Assembly (NCBI GenBank): GCA_035391225.1
Contig: DAOPKN010000010.1
Coordinates: forward strand, 9,347-73,346
Length of the DNA: 64,000 nt
Direction of reading: 5' to 3'
DNA from: DAOPKN01 sp035391225
GTDB taxonomy: Bacteria; Thermotogota; Thermotogae; MWEM01
The notes beneath the pieces are model-generated. The model was not told the origin of the DNA, searched no databases, and saw only the letters and a program-made list of their open reading frames with translations. Within the stretch, counting starts at the first letter, position 1. The number at the start of each line of letters is the position of its first letter. Below are positions 17,474-25,226 of the stretch, piece by piece. The translations under genes were made by a program, and so were the position numbers.

Positions 17474-17502
17474 TTGACAGGCACGCTATAATGTGCTATT
17501 AT
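17474..17502 (+). promoter_or_regulatory. Strong plus-strand promoter for a candidate small RNA
   Basis: Perfect TTGACA (17474-17479), 17-nt spacer, TATTAT (17497-17502). Transcription would start near 17508. No convincing ORF follows before the terminator at 17666-17689. Confidence 0.7.
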
Positions 17503-17507
17503 TCGTG

Positions 17508-17689
17508 TATACAAAGAGTAAAGCCAAAACCGATACTGCGCATACCGGTTTTGGCTGGGGGGAAACATAAGAATATGCTGTTTGTGTTCTCCCTACCATT
17601 CTATCAAAAGACGTCGCATAAGTCAATGAAAAGACCCAATCCATGGTATCCCTTTTCAAATCTGAACTCCCGGGCTCCGGGAGTTTTTT
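17508..17689 (+). ncRNA. Candidate structured small RNA, about 180 nt
   Basis: Bounded by a near-consensus promoter and a rho-independent terminator. Just after the predicted start is an 11-bp perfect hairpin, AGCCAAAACCG (17522-17532)/CGGTTTTGGCT (17546-17556). A second imperfect hairpin follows (about 17557-17605, GGGGG..AAACA pairing with TGTTT..CTCCC), then the terminator stem. An ATG at 17576 opens a frame, but it has no good ribosome site and runs through the terminator. glpK downstream has its own promoter and a second terminator lies between, so this looks like an independent RNA rather than a glpK leader. I do not recognise the family. Confidence 0.45.
17666..17689 (+). terminator. 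Rho-independent terminator of the candidate small RNA
   Basis: ACTCCCGG (17666-17673), loop GCT, CCGGGAGT (17677-17684), T run to 17689. Confidence 0.8.
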
Positions 17690-17786
17690 GTTTGGGGGGG
17701 GAATTTTTTTGATTTTCTGCCGTCTATTAGGGTGAGCAGCAGCAGACAAAGCACCACCCTCCCCCTTTCGAATTTGATTTGTATCC

Positions 17787-17820
17787 AAACCACGTTCCGC
17801 AAGGAACGTGGTTTTTCTTT
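17787..17820 (+). terminator. Terminator insulating glpK
   Basis: A 12-bp perfect stem AAACCACGTTCC (17787-17798)/GGAACGTGGTTT (17803-17814) with a GCAA tetraloop and a T-rich tail. It ends immediately before the glpK -35 box. Confidence 0.8.
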
Positions 17821-17821
17821 T

Positions 17822-17850
17822 TTGACAGCACCCCCCCTTTTCCGTATAAT
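17822..17850 (+). promoter_or_regulatory. glpK: Consensus promoter of glpK
   Basis: TTGACA (17822-17827), 17-nt spacer, TATAAT (17845-17850): a perfect sigma70-type promoter 31 bases upstream of the glpK ATG. Confidence 0.85.
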
Positions 17851-17881
17851 TGGGGAAATTCGGTGAAATGGGGGAGATTCC

Positions 17882-19354
17882 ATGAAGCAAAAGAAAGGCT
17901 TCATCGCGGCGATTGACCAGGGCACCACCAGTAGTCGGACCATCGTATTCGACCAGGATTTACAGGTGGTGGCGAGTGCCCAACTACCCTTTGAACAGTT
18001 TTATCCCCGGGATGGTTGGGTGGAACATGATCCGATGGAAATCCTGAAGAGCGTACAGGAAACCCTTCTTCGCGCAACCGAAGAAGCGGGGTTGGAAGTT
18101 CACGAACTGGGTGCAATCGGCATCACCAACCAGCGCGAGACGGTTGTAGCGTGGAACCGGGAAACCGGGGAACCCTTGTACAATGCCATCGTGTGGCAAT
18201 GCAGGCGCACCGCTTCTCGATGTGAAGAACTCCGTGGCAAGGAAAAGGAGATCCATGAAAAAACGGGATTGATCGTGGACCCCTATTTTTCTGCCACCAA
18301 AATGGAGTGGCTGTTGGAAAATGTTCCCCGGGTGCGCATCGCTGCGCAGGCGGGAGAATTAGCGCTTGGTACCATCGATTCCTGGTTGGTGTACAACCTG
18401 TCGCGAAAAAGGGTGCACGTTTCCGACGTTTCCAACGCTTCCCGCACCATGCTCTTCAACATCTCCCAGTTGCAATGGGACGAGGAATTGCTGCAGCTCT
18501 TTGGGATAAAAGAAGAATGGCTGCCCCGAGTGGTTCCCACCTCGTCGGTCGTGGGCTACACCCGGGAAGGCGTTCCCATCGCTTCCATCGTGGGGGACCA
18601 GCAAGGAGCCTTATTTGGGCAGATGGCGCTCGAACCCGGGCAAGCCAAGTGCACCTACGGAACCGGCTCCTTCTTGCTGCTGAACTTGGGCGAAAAAATG
18701 GAGCTTTCCCAGAACCGACTGCTGACGACGGTGGGATGGAAACTCAATGGAAAGACCGTGTACGCGATGGAGGGAAGCCTTTTCATGTGCGGTGCAGCGG
18801 TGGATTGGGCCGTTGACGAATTGGGACTTGCGGAGAAACCTTCCGATACCGAGCAAATGGCCTACAACGTGCGCGATAACGGAGGGGTATACTTTGTCCC
18901 CGCGCTGGCAGGGTTGGGGGCTCCCCACTGGAATCCCGGTGCACGGGGCTTGTTCATTGGCATGACGCAATCATCCAATCGCAACCACATGGTGCGCGCG
19001 ATACTCGAAAGCATTACCTTTGGGGTTCGGGAAATTTTCGACACCATGGAGCAGGATTGCGGCATTCAATTGCAAGAACTCCGCATCGATGGGGGAGTGA
19101 GCAAGAACGTGTTCGTGCAGAACTTCCAGTCCACGGTTTTGGGACTCCCGGTGGTGCGCCCGGTGAACACCGAATCCACCGCTACCGGTGCAGCCATGCT
19201 TGCAGGTCTTGCGGTTGGATTGTGGGAGGATACCGATAGCCTCAAGAAGCTCTGGGCAGTAGACCGGGAAATCAATCGCCAGAAGGAGAAGGAGGTGGAA
19301 CTCCAATTTCGCAAGTGGAAACGTGCAGTGGAATTGTCCAAAAACTGGGTCTGA
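17882..19354 (+). CDS. glpK: Glycerol kinase
   Basis: FGGY-family kinase (490 aa) making sn-glycerol 3-phosphate from glycerol and ATP in the cytoplasm. Typical motifs: AIDQGTTSSR at the N-terminus, NQRETVVAW, the NASRTMLFNI segment, and the C-terminal signature region beginning MAYNVRDNGGVYFVPALAG. Length matches the family. ATG 17882 follows a GGGGGAG box. No glycerol facilitator or glycerol 3-phosphate dehydrogenase lies next to it. tsaE follows by 23 bases and is probably co-transcribed. Confidence 0.97.
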   Translation: MKQKKGFIAAIDQGTTSSRTIVFDQDLQVVASAQLPFEQFYPRDGWVEHDPMEILKSVQETLLRATEEAGLEVHELGAIGITNQRETVVAWNRETGEPLYNAIVWQCRRTASRCEELRGKEKEIHEKTGLIVDPYFSATKMEWLLENVPRVRIAAQAGELALGTIDSWLVYNLSRKRVHVSDVSNASRTMLFNISQLQWDEELLQLFGIKEEWLPRVVPTSSVVGYTREGVPIASIVGDQQGALFGQMALEPGQAKCTYGTGSFLLLNLGEKMELSQNRLLTTVGWKLNGKTVYAMEGSLFMCGAAVDWAVDELGLAEKPSDTEQMAYNVRDNGGVYFVPALAGLGAPHWNPGARGLFIGMTQSSNRNHMVRAILESITFGVREIFDTMEQDCGIQLQELRIDGGVSKNVFVQNFQSTVLGLPVVRPVNTESTATGAAMLAGLAVGLWEDTDSLKKLWAVDREINRQKEKEVELQFRKWKRAVELSKNWV

Positions 19355-19377
19355 AATGTACGGGGCATTTTCCCAAG

Positions 19378-19782
19378 ATGGATCTCGAAGAGCTTGCGCG
19401 CGTTTGCGCAAGCTTTGCGGGGAAGTTGGTTCCCGGGGACATGTTGCTGTTTTGCGGAGAGCTGGGTTCTGGAAAAACCACCATGATCCGTTTTTTGTGC
19501 AAAAACCTGGGTGTGGCAGAAAACGCGGTGCGGAGCCCAACCTTTTCGCTGATGCACGTGTACCCGTCCGCGGATGGGGAAATCGTGCACCTTGACCCGT
19601 ATCGCCTGGAGAATGGCGCGAACCTGGACGAATTGCTGGAGGAGCAGTGGTTTCCCCGGGGCATTTTCATGGTGGAATGGCCCCAACGGCTGCTGCACCA
19701 AATCGAGGAGGTACGGGCCCTCTTTGAGCTACTCCTGGATCCCCAAGACCCAAATCGACGCACACTGAACATATTTGAATAA
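19378..19782 (+). CDS. tsaE: tRNA threonylcarbamoyladenosine biosynthesis ATPase TsaE
   Basis: Small P-loop ATPase needed with TsaB and TsaD to make t6A37 in ANN-decoding tRNAs. Walker A GELGSGKTT lies about 30 residues from the ATG at 19378, followed by the SPTFSLMHVY motif and HLDPYRL, all diagnostic of the YjeE/TsaE family. The start is uncertain: a GTG at 19315 inside glpK would add 21 residues, but 134 aa fits the family. The ribosome site is weak, so coupling to glpK translation is plausible. Confidence 0.9.
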   Translation: MDLEELARVCASFAGKLVPGDMLLFCGELGSGKTTMIRFLCKNLGVAENAVRSPTFSLMHVYPSADGEIVHLDPYRLENGANLDELLEEQWFPRGIFMVEWPQRLLHQIEEVRALFELLLDPQDPNRRTLNIFE

Positions 19783-19796
19783 GGGAAAACCCCTCG

Positions 19797-19824
19797 AAAA
19801 GCCGGAGAGAGATCTCCGGCTTTT
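19797..19824. terminator. Terminator after tsaE
   Basis: AAAA plus GCCGGAGA (19801-19808), loop GAGA, TCTCCGGC (19813-19820) plus TTTT. Flanking A and T tracts could make it bidirectional. Confidence 0.8.
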
Positions 19825-19844
19825 CCCATTTGTGCGCTTGCACC

Positions 19845-19873
19845 TTGACAGATTTCCCAAATCATGATATCAT
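19845..19873 (+). promoter_or_regulatory. Promoter of the opu operon
   Basis: TTGACA (19845-19850), 17-nt spacer, TATCAT (19868-19873). The -10 lies within a perfect palindrome (19861-19876). Confidence 0.75.
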
Positions 19874-19876
19874 GAT
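19861..19876. promoter_or_regulatory. Palindromic operator overlapping the opu -10
   Basis: ATCATGATATCATGAT is a perfect 16-bp palindrome covering the -10 hexamer, the classic layout of a repressor site. A second inverted repeat (TTGAATGAT 19878-19886, ATCATTCAA 19906-19914) lies in the leader. A dimeric repressor responding to osmolarity is the natural guess; no regulator gene is adjacent. Confidence 0.55.
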
Positions 19877-19964
19877 ATTGAATGATTTGAATTAAAATTG
19901 CTTTTATCATTCAAATTTCTCTTACCTTTCGCCTTTCATCGATTGCGAAAAACGGGGTGACATT

Positions 19965-20633
19965 TTGGATTTCTGGAACTATTTATCTGGAAATTGGGGA
20001 GAGTTGCTCTCCCAGCTGTTGCGGCATTTGCAAATCATCGGGATTGCCATACCCATTTCCATTGGAGTAGGGGTTCCCTTGGGTATTCTCATTTCCCACA
20101 ACAAGAGGGTTTCCAGCGTTGTGATTGGCATTGCGGGAATTGCCATGACGATTCCCAGCTTGGCGCTGTTCGGGTTCATGGTGATCTTGTTGGCGCCACT
20201 GAAAGCGGGGATTGGTGTTCCTCCCGCGGTGGTTGCCATCGTTATTTATTCCCTTCTCCCGATCCTGCGAAACACCGTTGTGGCGGTGCACGAGGTTAGC
20301 CCGGGTGCTATCGAGGCGGCAAAGGGGATGGGAATGACGCGTCGTCAAATCCTTTTGAAGGTGCGATTGCCCATGGCGATCCCCATTATCATGGCGGGGG
20401 TGCGAAACGCAGCTGTCATGGGAGTGAGTGTGACGACCATCGGGTACCTGGTCGGGGCACAAGGTTTGGGGTACTTTATTTTCAACGGGTTGGGACGTTC
20501 CCGGTTGAGCATGGTGTTGCTGGGAGCAATCAGTGTGGCTGCCCTTGGCATCGGAACCAATTACGGGTTGCTCAAGTTGGAAAAAGTGTTGACCCCCAAG
20601 GGAATCTTGATTTCACGAGACAAAGACCATTAG
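19965..20633 (+). CDS. Glycine betaine/choline-type ABC transporter permease
   Basis: 222 aa, OpuCB/OpuCD family, with six hydrophobic segments and the BPD_transp_1 loop around EAAKGMGMTRRQILLKVRLP. It starts at TTG 19965 with a GGGGTGA site. First gene of permease-ATPase-permease-binding protein, the classical OpuC order for compatible-solute import (glycine betaine, choline or carnitine). Stop and next ribosome site overlap (TAGGAGG). Confidence 0.9.
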   Translation: MDFWNYLSGNWGELLSQLLRHLQIIGIAIPISIGVGVPLGILISHNKRVSSVVIGIAGIAMTIPSLALFGFMVILLAPLKAGIGVPPAVVAIVIYSLLPILRNTVVAVHEVSPGAIEAAKGMGMTRRQILLKVRLPMAIPIIMAGVRNAAVMGVSVTTIGYLVGAQGLGYFIFNGLGRSRLSMVLLGAISVAALGIGTNYGLLKLEKVLTPKGILISRDKDH

Positions 20634-20644
20634 GAGGAACTGTT

Positions 20645-21769
20645 TTGGGAATAGAACTGGTGAACCTGGAAAAGAAATACGGAGATTTTGCCGCTGTTGA
20701 TGGGCTCTCCATGCAATTCGAGGAGAAGAAACTATCGATCTTGATTGGGCCATCGGGTTGCGGAAAGACCACAACGTTGAAGATGATCAATCGGCTCATC
20801 GAGCGTACCGGTGGGGATATCCTTTTCAACGGGGAATCGATCGACACGAAAAACCCCATCACATTGCGGCGGGGTATTGGGTACGCGATCCAGGAAATCG
20901 GTCTCTTCGAGCATATGAGCGTGTATGAAAACATCGCGGTTGTTCCGCGGCTTTTGAAATGGACCGAGGGAGATATCCGGGAACGGGTGGAGTCGTTACT
21001 GGACCTGGTGAACCTGGATGTCGAGGAAACGATGTTCAAGTATCCCGCCCAACTTTCGGGAGGGCAAAAGCAGCGTGTGGGTGTTGCCCGCTCCCTGGCG
21101 GCGAATCCGGATATCATTTTGATGGACGAACCCTTTGGGGCGATCGATCCGATCAACCGGGAAAAACTCCAAGATGCTTTCCTGGAGATCCAGGAACAAA
21201 TCCAAAAAACCATCTTATTCGTGACACACGATATCCGGGAAGCCATTAAGCTGGGAGATCGGATCGCCATTTTTGACCGGGGCAAGTTGGTGCAGTACGA
21301 TGATACGTTGGAAATCGTGAATAACCCCGCAAACGAGTTCGTGGAGGACCTTCTGGGTGCGGATCGCGCGCTGAAAGGGTTGGAGATCATCCGGGTGAAG
21401 GAATTCATCCGCAAGGGAGAATTTACCATGGTTCTGCTTGCGGACTCCAAGGTTGGGGAAGCCCGGGAGAAGATGAAATCCATGGGACGGGAATTCGTGT
21501 ACCTCGTCAATCCCAAGGAGCGGTTGGTAGGCTACGTGACCCAGAAAGACCTTTTGAAAACCCCGGACAATTTCTTACTCAAAGACCGGTTGAAACCCAC
21601 CGAATCGGTGCAACCCTTCTCCAACTTGTTGGAAACGGTAACCCGCATGATGACGGGTGGAGTTACCACGTGTCCCGTGGTGGACGCTCACGACAGGTTC
21701 ATCGGGGTAGTTCGGCTGAAGCAGATCTTCGATGTCATGGGTTCCTACCAGCCAGCGGAGGAGGACTGA
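20645..21769 (+). CDS. Glycine betaine/choline-type ABC transporter ATPase with CBS domains
   Basis: 374 aa, OpuCA/ProV family. Walker A GPSGCGKTT, signature LSGGQKQR, Walker B IILMDEPFGAID. The C-terminal 120 residues form a tandem CBS pair (around KVGEAREKMKSMG and TGGVTTCPVVDAHDRFIGV), which in OpuA/OpuC proteins senses ionic strength. The start is TTG 20645, seven bases after AGGAGG. Activity is therefore likely tuned by osmotic state as well as by the promoter. Confidence 0.94.
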   Translation: MGIELVNLEKKYGDFAAVDGLSMQFEEKKLSILIGPSGCGKTTTLKMINRLIERTGGDILFNGESIDTKNPITLRRGIGYAIQEIGLFEHMSVYENIAVVPRLLKWTEGDIRERVESLLDLVNLDVEETMFKYPAQLSGGQKQRVGVARSLAANPDIILMDEPFGAIDPINREKLQDAFLEIQEQIQKTILFVTHDIREAIKLGDRIAIFDRGKLVQYDDTLEIVNNPANEFVEDLLGADRALKGLEIIRVKEFIRKGEFTMVLLADSKVGEAREKMKSMGREFVYLVNPKERLVGYVTQKDLLKTPDNFLLKDRLKPTESVQPFSNLLETVTRMMTGGVTTCPVVDAHDRFIGVVRLKQIFDVMGSYQPAEED

Positions 21770-21772
21770 ACC

Positions 21773-22444
21773 ATGTTTTCCGTTGCTGGTTTAGGTGCTT
21801 TTTTCGTGGAACGATTTTCCTACATCATGGAAAAAATGGCCGAGCACCTGTTTATCTTCATCGTGTCGTGGATAGCTGCCGTTGCGGTGGGACTTTTGAT
21901 TGGTATCATCGTGACCCGTCCGGGGAAAGAGAAAGTGGGGCAGGTGATTCTTGCGATTACCGGTGCTGCGCAAGCAGTCCCCAGTATCGCGGTGATCGCG
22001 CTGGTGTTCCTTTTCATGGGGATTGGACCTCTCCCCGCCCTGTTTTCCCTTTTCCTGTACAGTTTGGTTCCCATCGTCTTTAACACCGCTTCGGGTTTGT
22101 TGAACGTATCTCCCGCTGTGAAAGAAGCGGCAAAGGGCATGGGGTTGACACCACTGCAAATCTTGTTCAAGATCGAGATTCCCAATTCCATCCCCGCAAT
22201 CCTTTCCGGGGTGCGCACCGCGGCGATTATCAACATTGGAACCGCGACCATTGCACCCGCGATCGGTGCAGGCGGTCTTGGGGAAATCATTTTTATCGGG
22301 CTCCGGTTAATGGATGGGGTTCGAATCATGGCGGGGGCCATTCCCGTGGCCATTCTGGCCATACTGGTAGATTTTGGCCTGGGCTTCGTGGAGCGATGGG
22401 TGAATCCGAAGGGATTGCAGATTTCCAAGACACCACGAACATAA
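21773..22444 (+). CDS. Second glycine betaine/choline-type ABC transporter permease
   Basis: 223 aa, same family as the gene at 19965 (loop EAAKGMGLTPLQILFKIEIP), giving a heteromeric channel as in OpuCB/OpuCD. About six membrane segments; an initial amphipathic stretch precedes the first. ATG 21773 follows GGAGGAGG, three bases past the ATPase stop. Confidence 0.9.
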   Translation: MFSVAGLGAFFVERFSYIMEKMAEHLFIFIVSWIAAVAVGLLIGIIVTRPGKEKVGQVILAITGAAQAVPSIAVIALVFLFMGIGPLPALFSLFLYSLVPIVFNTASGLLNVSPAVKEAAKGMGLTPLQILFKIEIPNSIPAILSGVRTAAIINIGTATIAPAIGAGGLGEIIFIGLRLMDGVRIMAGAIPVAILAILVDFGLGFVERWVNPKGLQISKTPRT

Positions 22445-22486
22445 AGAACGGGAAAAAACCCAAAACCAATAGGAGGTGTTTTTTTT

Positions 22487-23371
22487 ATGAAGCGTTTTGT
22501 TGTGTTGATGCTGGCAATGTTGTTGATTTTTGGTATGGTGATAGGCGCCAAACGGATTTCCGTGGGAGCCAAGAACTTCACGGAACAGTTCATCGTAAGC
22601 AATATGATTTCGTTGTTGCTGGAAGCAAATGGTTTTGACGTGCGAGAGAACTTCGGCATGAGCTCCTTTGCCGTTCGAACCGCGTTGGTGACCGATCAGG
22701 TGGACGTGTATGCGGATTATACCGGAACCGCCTGGATGACCTACCTGAAGCAAACCGAACTTGTGTCCGATCCCAACACGTTGTTCGAGAAAGTGAAAGA
22801 AATGGACGCGGAAAACGGTATCATCTGGTTGCCACCCGCGGATTTCAACAACACGTATGCACTTGCCGTTACCCGGGATTTCGCTCAGCAGCACGGTCTG
22901 CGCACGCTAACGGATCTTGCGGGGTTGATCAATTCCACGGACGAAAACATTATCATGGGTATCGATTTTGAATTCTACGATCGCGCGGATGGCTTCTTTG
23001 CCATGGCGGATGCGTACGGAATGAATGTGCCCAAAAACTGGGTGAAAACCATGGAAATTGGCTTGACCTACGAGGCCATCAACCGTGGAGACCTCGATGT
23101 AGCCATGGTTTTCTCGACCGATGGAAAATTGGAGAAGTACAACCTTGTTGTCCTTACCGATGACAAGCACTTCTTCCCCATCTACAGCCTGGCCGTTACC
23201 GCCCGGGAGGATATCCTTGCCCAATACCCGGAAATCGTGGAAATCTTGCGCCCGCTGTCCCTGTACCTCAACGAAAAGATCATGATTCGCCTGAACTACC
23301 TTGTGGATGCCGAGGGATACGAGCCCGATACCGTTGCGGAGAACTTCCTGAACGGACTGGGATTACTGTAA
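22487..23371 (+). CDS. Glycine betaine/choline-type substrate-binding protein
   Basis: 294 aa, OpuAC/ProX-like family (OsmoprotectionX). Signal peptide MKRFVVLMLAMLLIFGMVIGA with no lipobox Cys, so it is exported but not lipid-anchored. The mature start RISVGAKNFTEQFIVSNM and the later VYADYTGTAW segment are typical of OpuCC binding proteins for quaternary ammonium solutes. Strong AGGAGGTG ribosome site. It is last in the operon and followed by a clear terminator. Confidence 0.92.
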   Translation: MKRFVVLMLAMLLIFGMVIGAKRISVGAKNFTEQFIVSNMISLLLEANGFDVRENFGMSSFAVRTALVTDQVDVYADYTGTAWMTYLKQTELVSDPNTLFEKVKEMDAENGIIWLPPADFNNTYALAVTRDFAQQHGLRTLTDLAGLINSTDENIIMGIDFEFYDRADGFFAMADAYGMNVPKNWVKTMEIGLTYEAINRGDLDVAMVFSTDGKLEKYNLVVLTDDKHFFPIYSLAVTAREDILAQYPEIVEILRPLSLYLNEKIMIRLNYLVDAEGYEPDTVAENFLNGLGLL

Positions 23372-23390
23372 CACCGAGCATTACGAAAAA

Positions 23391-23420
23391 AAACCGGGGG
23401 TCTCCCCCGGTTTTTTTTAT
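23391..23420. terminator. Terminator after the opu operon
   Basis: AAACCGGGGG (23391-23400), loop TCT, CCCCCGGTTT (23404-23413) and T run. A-rich on the left, so it can also serve the convergent esterase gene. Confidence 0.88.
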
Positions 23421-23445
23421 GGGAAAACCACGGCGTAACTGGGGT

Positions 23446-24219
23446 TCAACCCCCAAGCCATTGGAGGATTCCGTCTGCTGCCGCTTCCTTTTCGCAGTCG
23501 TTCACGACCACATGCCCGCTTGCTTCCAACCAGAGGGTTTTGAGCTGTGAAGAGAAATGGGCTTGAAGCAATTGTTCCACTTGAGCCGAGGCAACGTCGG
23601 GGTCTTTTCGCGCCAGGATGGTGAAGCAGCGTGCTTTCACGGACGGAAGGGCTCTTCGTGCCATTTTCTGCAGATGGTACAGGTCGGCAATCTTGGGGAT
23701 GATGAATTGACTCCAGTATTCCTCGTTGAGTTTCTGCAAGTAGGGTTCCTCGTAGGCATGCTCGCGTTTTTTGGGAAGGGTTTTTCGGAAGAACTGTAGC
23801 AGGGGTGTCCAGCGAATGGACCCGTCTTGCACCAGCAAGGCTGGCGCGGCGAGGAAGAGGTCATGTACCGGGAAACGCGAGGCAACCAAGAGGGCAAGTA
23901 ACCCGCCCATGGAAAGGCCGCCTACCGACACCCTGGGAAAACGAGCGCAGGTATCGAGGTACACGTCCGTAGCCCTACGAAGCCATTGCTTCCATCCCGT
24001 TTGCAAAAAGTCTTGCCGGTTCGTTCCGTGGCCCGGAAGGCGGGGAACCACCAGCGAATACCCTTTTTCCACCAAACGGTCTCCGAGGTAACCCAAATCA
24101 TGTGGGGAACCGGTAAAGCCATGAAAGACAAGCACCGCGTGGTCCCCCTGGTTCACGAACCGGGGAAGGCAGCGCGGGTCTGCAACGTGGGAATTGGATG
24201 GAATCATTTCGAGTTTCAC
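23446..24219 (-). CDS. Carboxylesterase/lipase (Est30-like alpha/beta hydrolase)
   Basis: 257 aa from GTG 24219, set by GGAGGT five bases upstream. Oxyanion motif VFHGFTGSPHD, nucleophile elbow GLSMGG with Ser103, acid in ARKDPDV, and catalytic His in ASGHVVVND. This pattern and length match Geobacillus Est30-type carboxylesterases acting on short-chain esters or monoglycerides. No signal peptide, so it is cytoplasmic. Last gene of the galK/PP-loop operon, 11 bases after its neighbour. The natural substrate is unknown. Confidence 0.88.
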   Translation of the reverse strand: MKLEMIPSNSHVADPRCLPRFVNQGDHAVLVFHGFTGSPHDLGYLGDRLVEKGYSLVVPRLPGHGTNRQDFLQTGWKQWLRRATDVYLDTCARFPRVSVGGLSMGGLLALLVASRFPVHDLFLAAPALLVQDGSIRWTPLLQFFRKTLPKKREHAYEEPYLQKLNEEYWSQFIIPKIADLYHLQKMARRALPSVKARCFTILARKDPDVASAQVEQLLQAHFSSQLKTLWLEASGHVVVNDCEKEAAADGILQWLGG

Positions 24220-24230
24220 GATTGACCTCC

Positions 24231-25226
24231 CTATGTTTCCAAGATACAGTCCACAGCCTGGAAAGTGTGGAGCCGGTTGTTGTTGCTTTCTTGCCACTCG
24301 ATTTCCAGCGGAGCGGCAAACTCCGGTAGGAGTTTTCCCTGCAAGATCCAGTTCCGCGAGCGGGGAACGCGGAAGAGACTCGGGTTGGCTTTCACGACGA
24401 GTTTTGCGGGGCGATCCACCCAAAAAACCCGTTCAATGCTTCCGATGGTTGCGATTCTCTCCCCGATTTCCGAAGCCAGCCACCGGGGTACATGGGGGAA
24501 AACGTTGACCAGGGCGATGTTTTCGCGCAATGGCCCGATGATTTTCACGTTTGCCAGCGAAGCATGGAAACCCGCCTGCCGGAGGACATCGAGGAGAACC
24601 TCGTTGGCAAGGGAAACTGCATGCCCATGGAATGGGGGAACGGTGAGCATTTTGAGCAGGTGCTTGGCCTTGCAACCCTCCCGCCGCTCCGATTCTCCTG
24701 CACGCACGTCCTGCATGGACCAGCCCAGGGTGAAAAGCATTTTCTCGATCTGGTGCTTGTCGAATGGAAGCAGCGGGGAATAAGTGCCATTCAGGATTTT
24801 CATTCCATAATGGCCCCAGCTGTCACTTTGGTTTGAACCCGTGGCGACCAGGTGCTCTTTCCCGGGCAAAAGTGCGCGAATCCCGCCCAACTTCACTTTG
24901 CGGGTACACAGGTTGCATGCTGGCCCGTGGCGCAGAACCCCCTCCATTTCTTCCTGGTGGTCTACCAATTCCAAGGGAGAACCCAACTGCTTGGCAATCC
25001 GCAGCACGTTTTGGAGCGTTTGAAAATACGTGTACGGGCCATACGTGAGGTGTACCAGTCGAACGTTTGCGGGCCCAAAAAGCCCGGAAGCCGCGGTTGC
25101 CAGAACGGTGGAATCCATCCCCCCAGAAAAGCCCACGAAAAGGGGGAAGTGCACGACGGTGCTTTGCAGTTCCGAGTATAGCTCGTCGAGGAGTTGGGTA
25201 CCAGTTTGCGGGTTACTCGCGGGCAA
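24231..25226 (-). CDS. PP-loop ATP pyrophosphatase (LarE/QueC-like), function unknown
   Basis: 331 aa from TTG 25226, which overlaps the galK stop and follows GGAGG. An N-type ATP pyrophosphatase PP-loop (GFSGGMDSTVLA) is followed by a CNLCTRKVK Cys pair and a GCKAKHLLKML segment, reminiscent of LarE and tRNA-thiolation enzymes that adenylate a substrate before sulfur insertion. The C-terminal third (ENIALVNVFPHVP to VVKAN) looks like a separate alpha/beta domain. It is unlike NAD synthetase or MnmA. The link to galactokinase is positional only. Start codon uncertain. Confidence 0.65.
   Translation of the reverse strand: MPASNPQTGTQLLDELYSELQSTVVHFPLFVGFSGGMDSTVLATAASGLFGPANVRLVHLTYGPYTYFQTLQNVLRIAKQLGSPLELVDHQEEMEGVLRHGPACNLCTRKVKLGGIRALLPGKEHLVATGSNQSDSWGHYGMKILNGTYSPLLPFDKHQIEKMLFTLGWSMQDVRAGESERREGCKAKHLLKMLTVPPFHGHAVSLANEVLLDVLRQAGFHASLANVKIIGPLRENIALVNVFPHVPRWLASEIGERIATIGSIERVFWVDRPAKLVVKANPSLFRVPRSRNWILQGKLLPEFAAPLEIEWQESNNNRLHTFQAVDCILET

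Noticed and set aside
17576..17712. Short ORF inside the candidate small RNA
   Set aside because: No proper ribosome site, it reads through the terminator stem, and composition is atypical.
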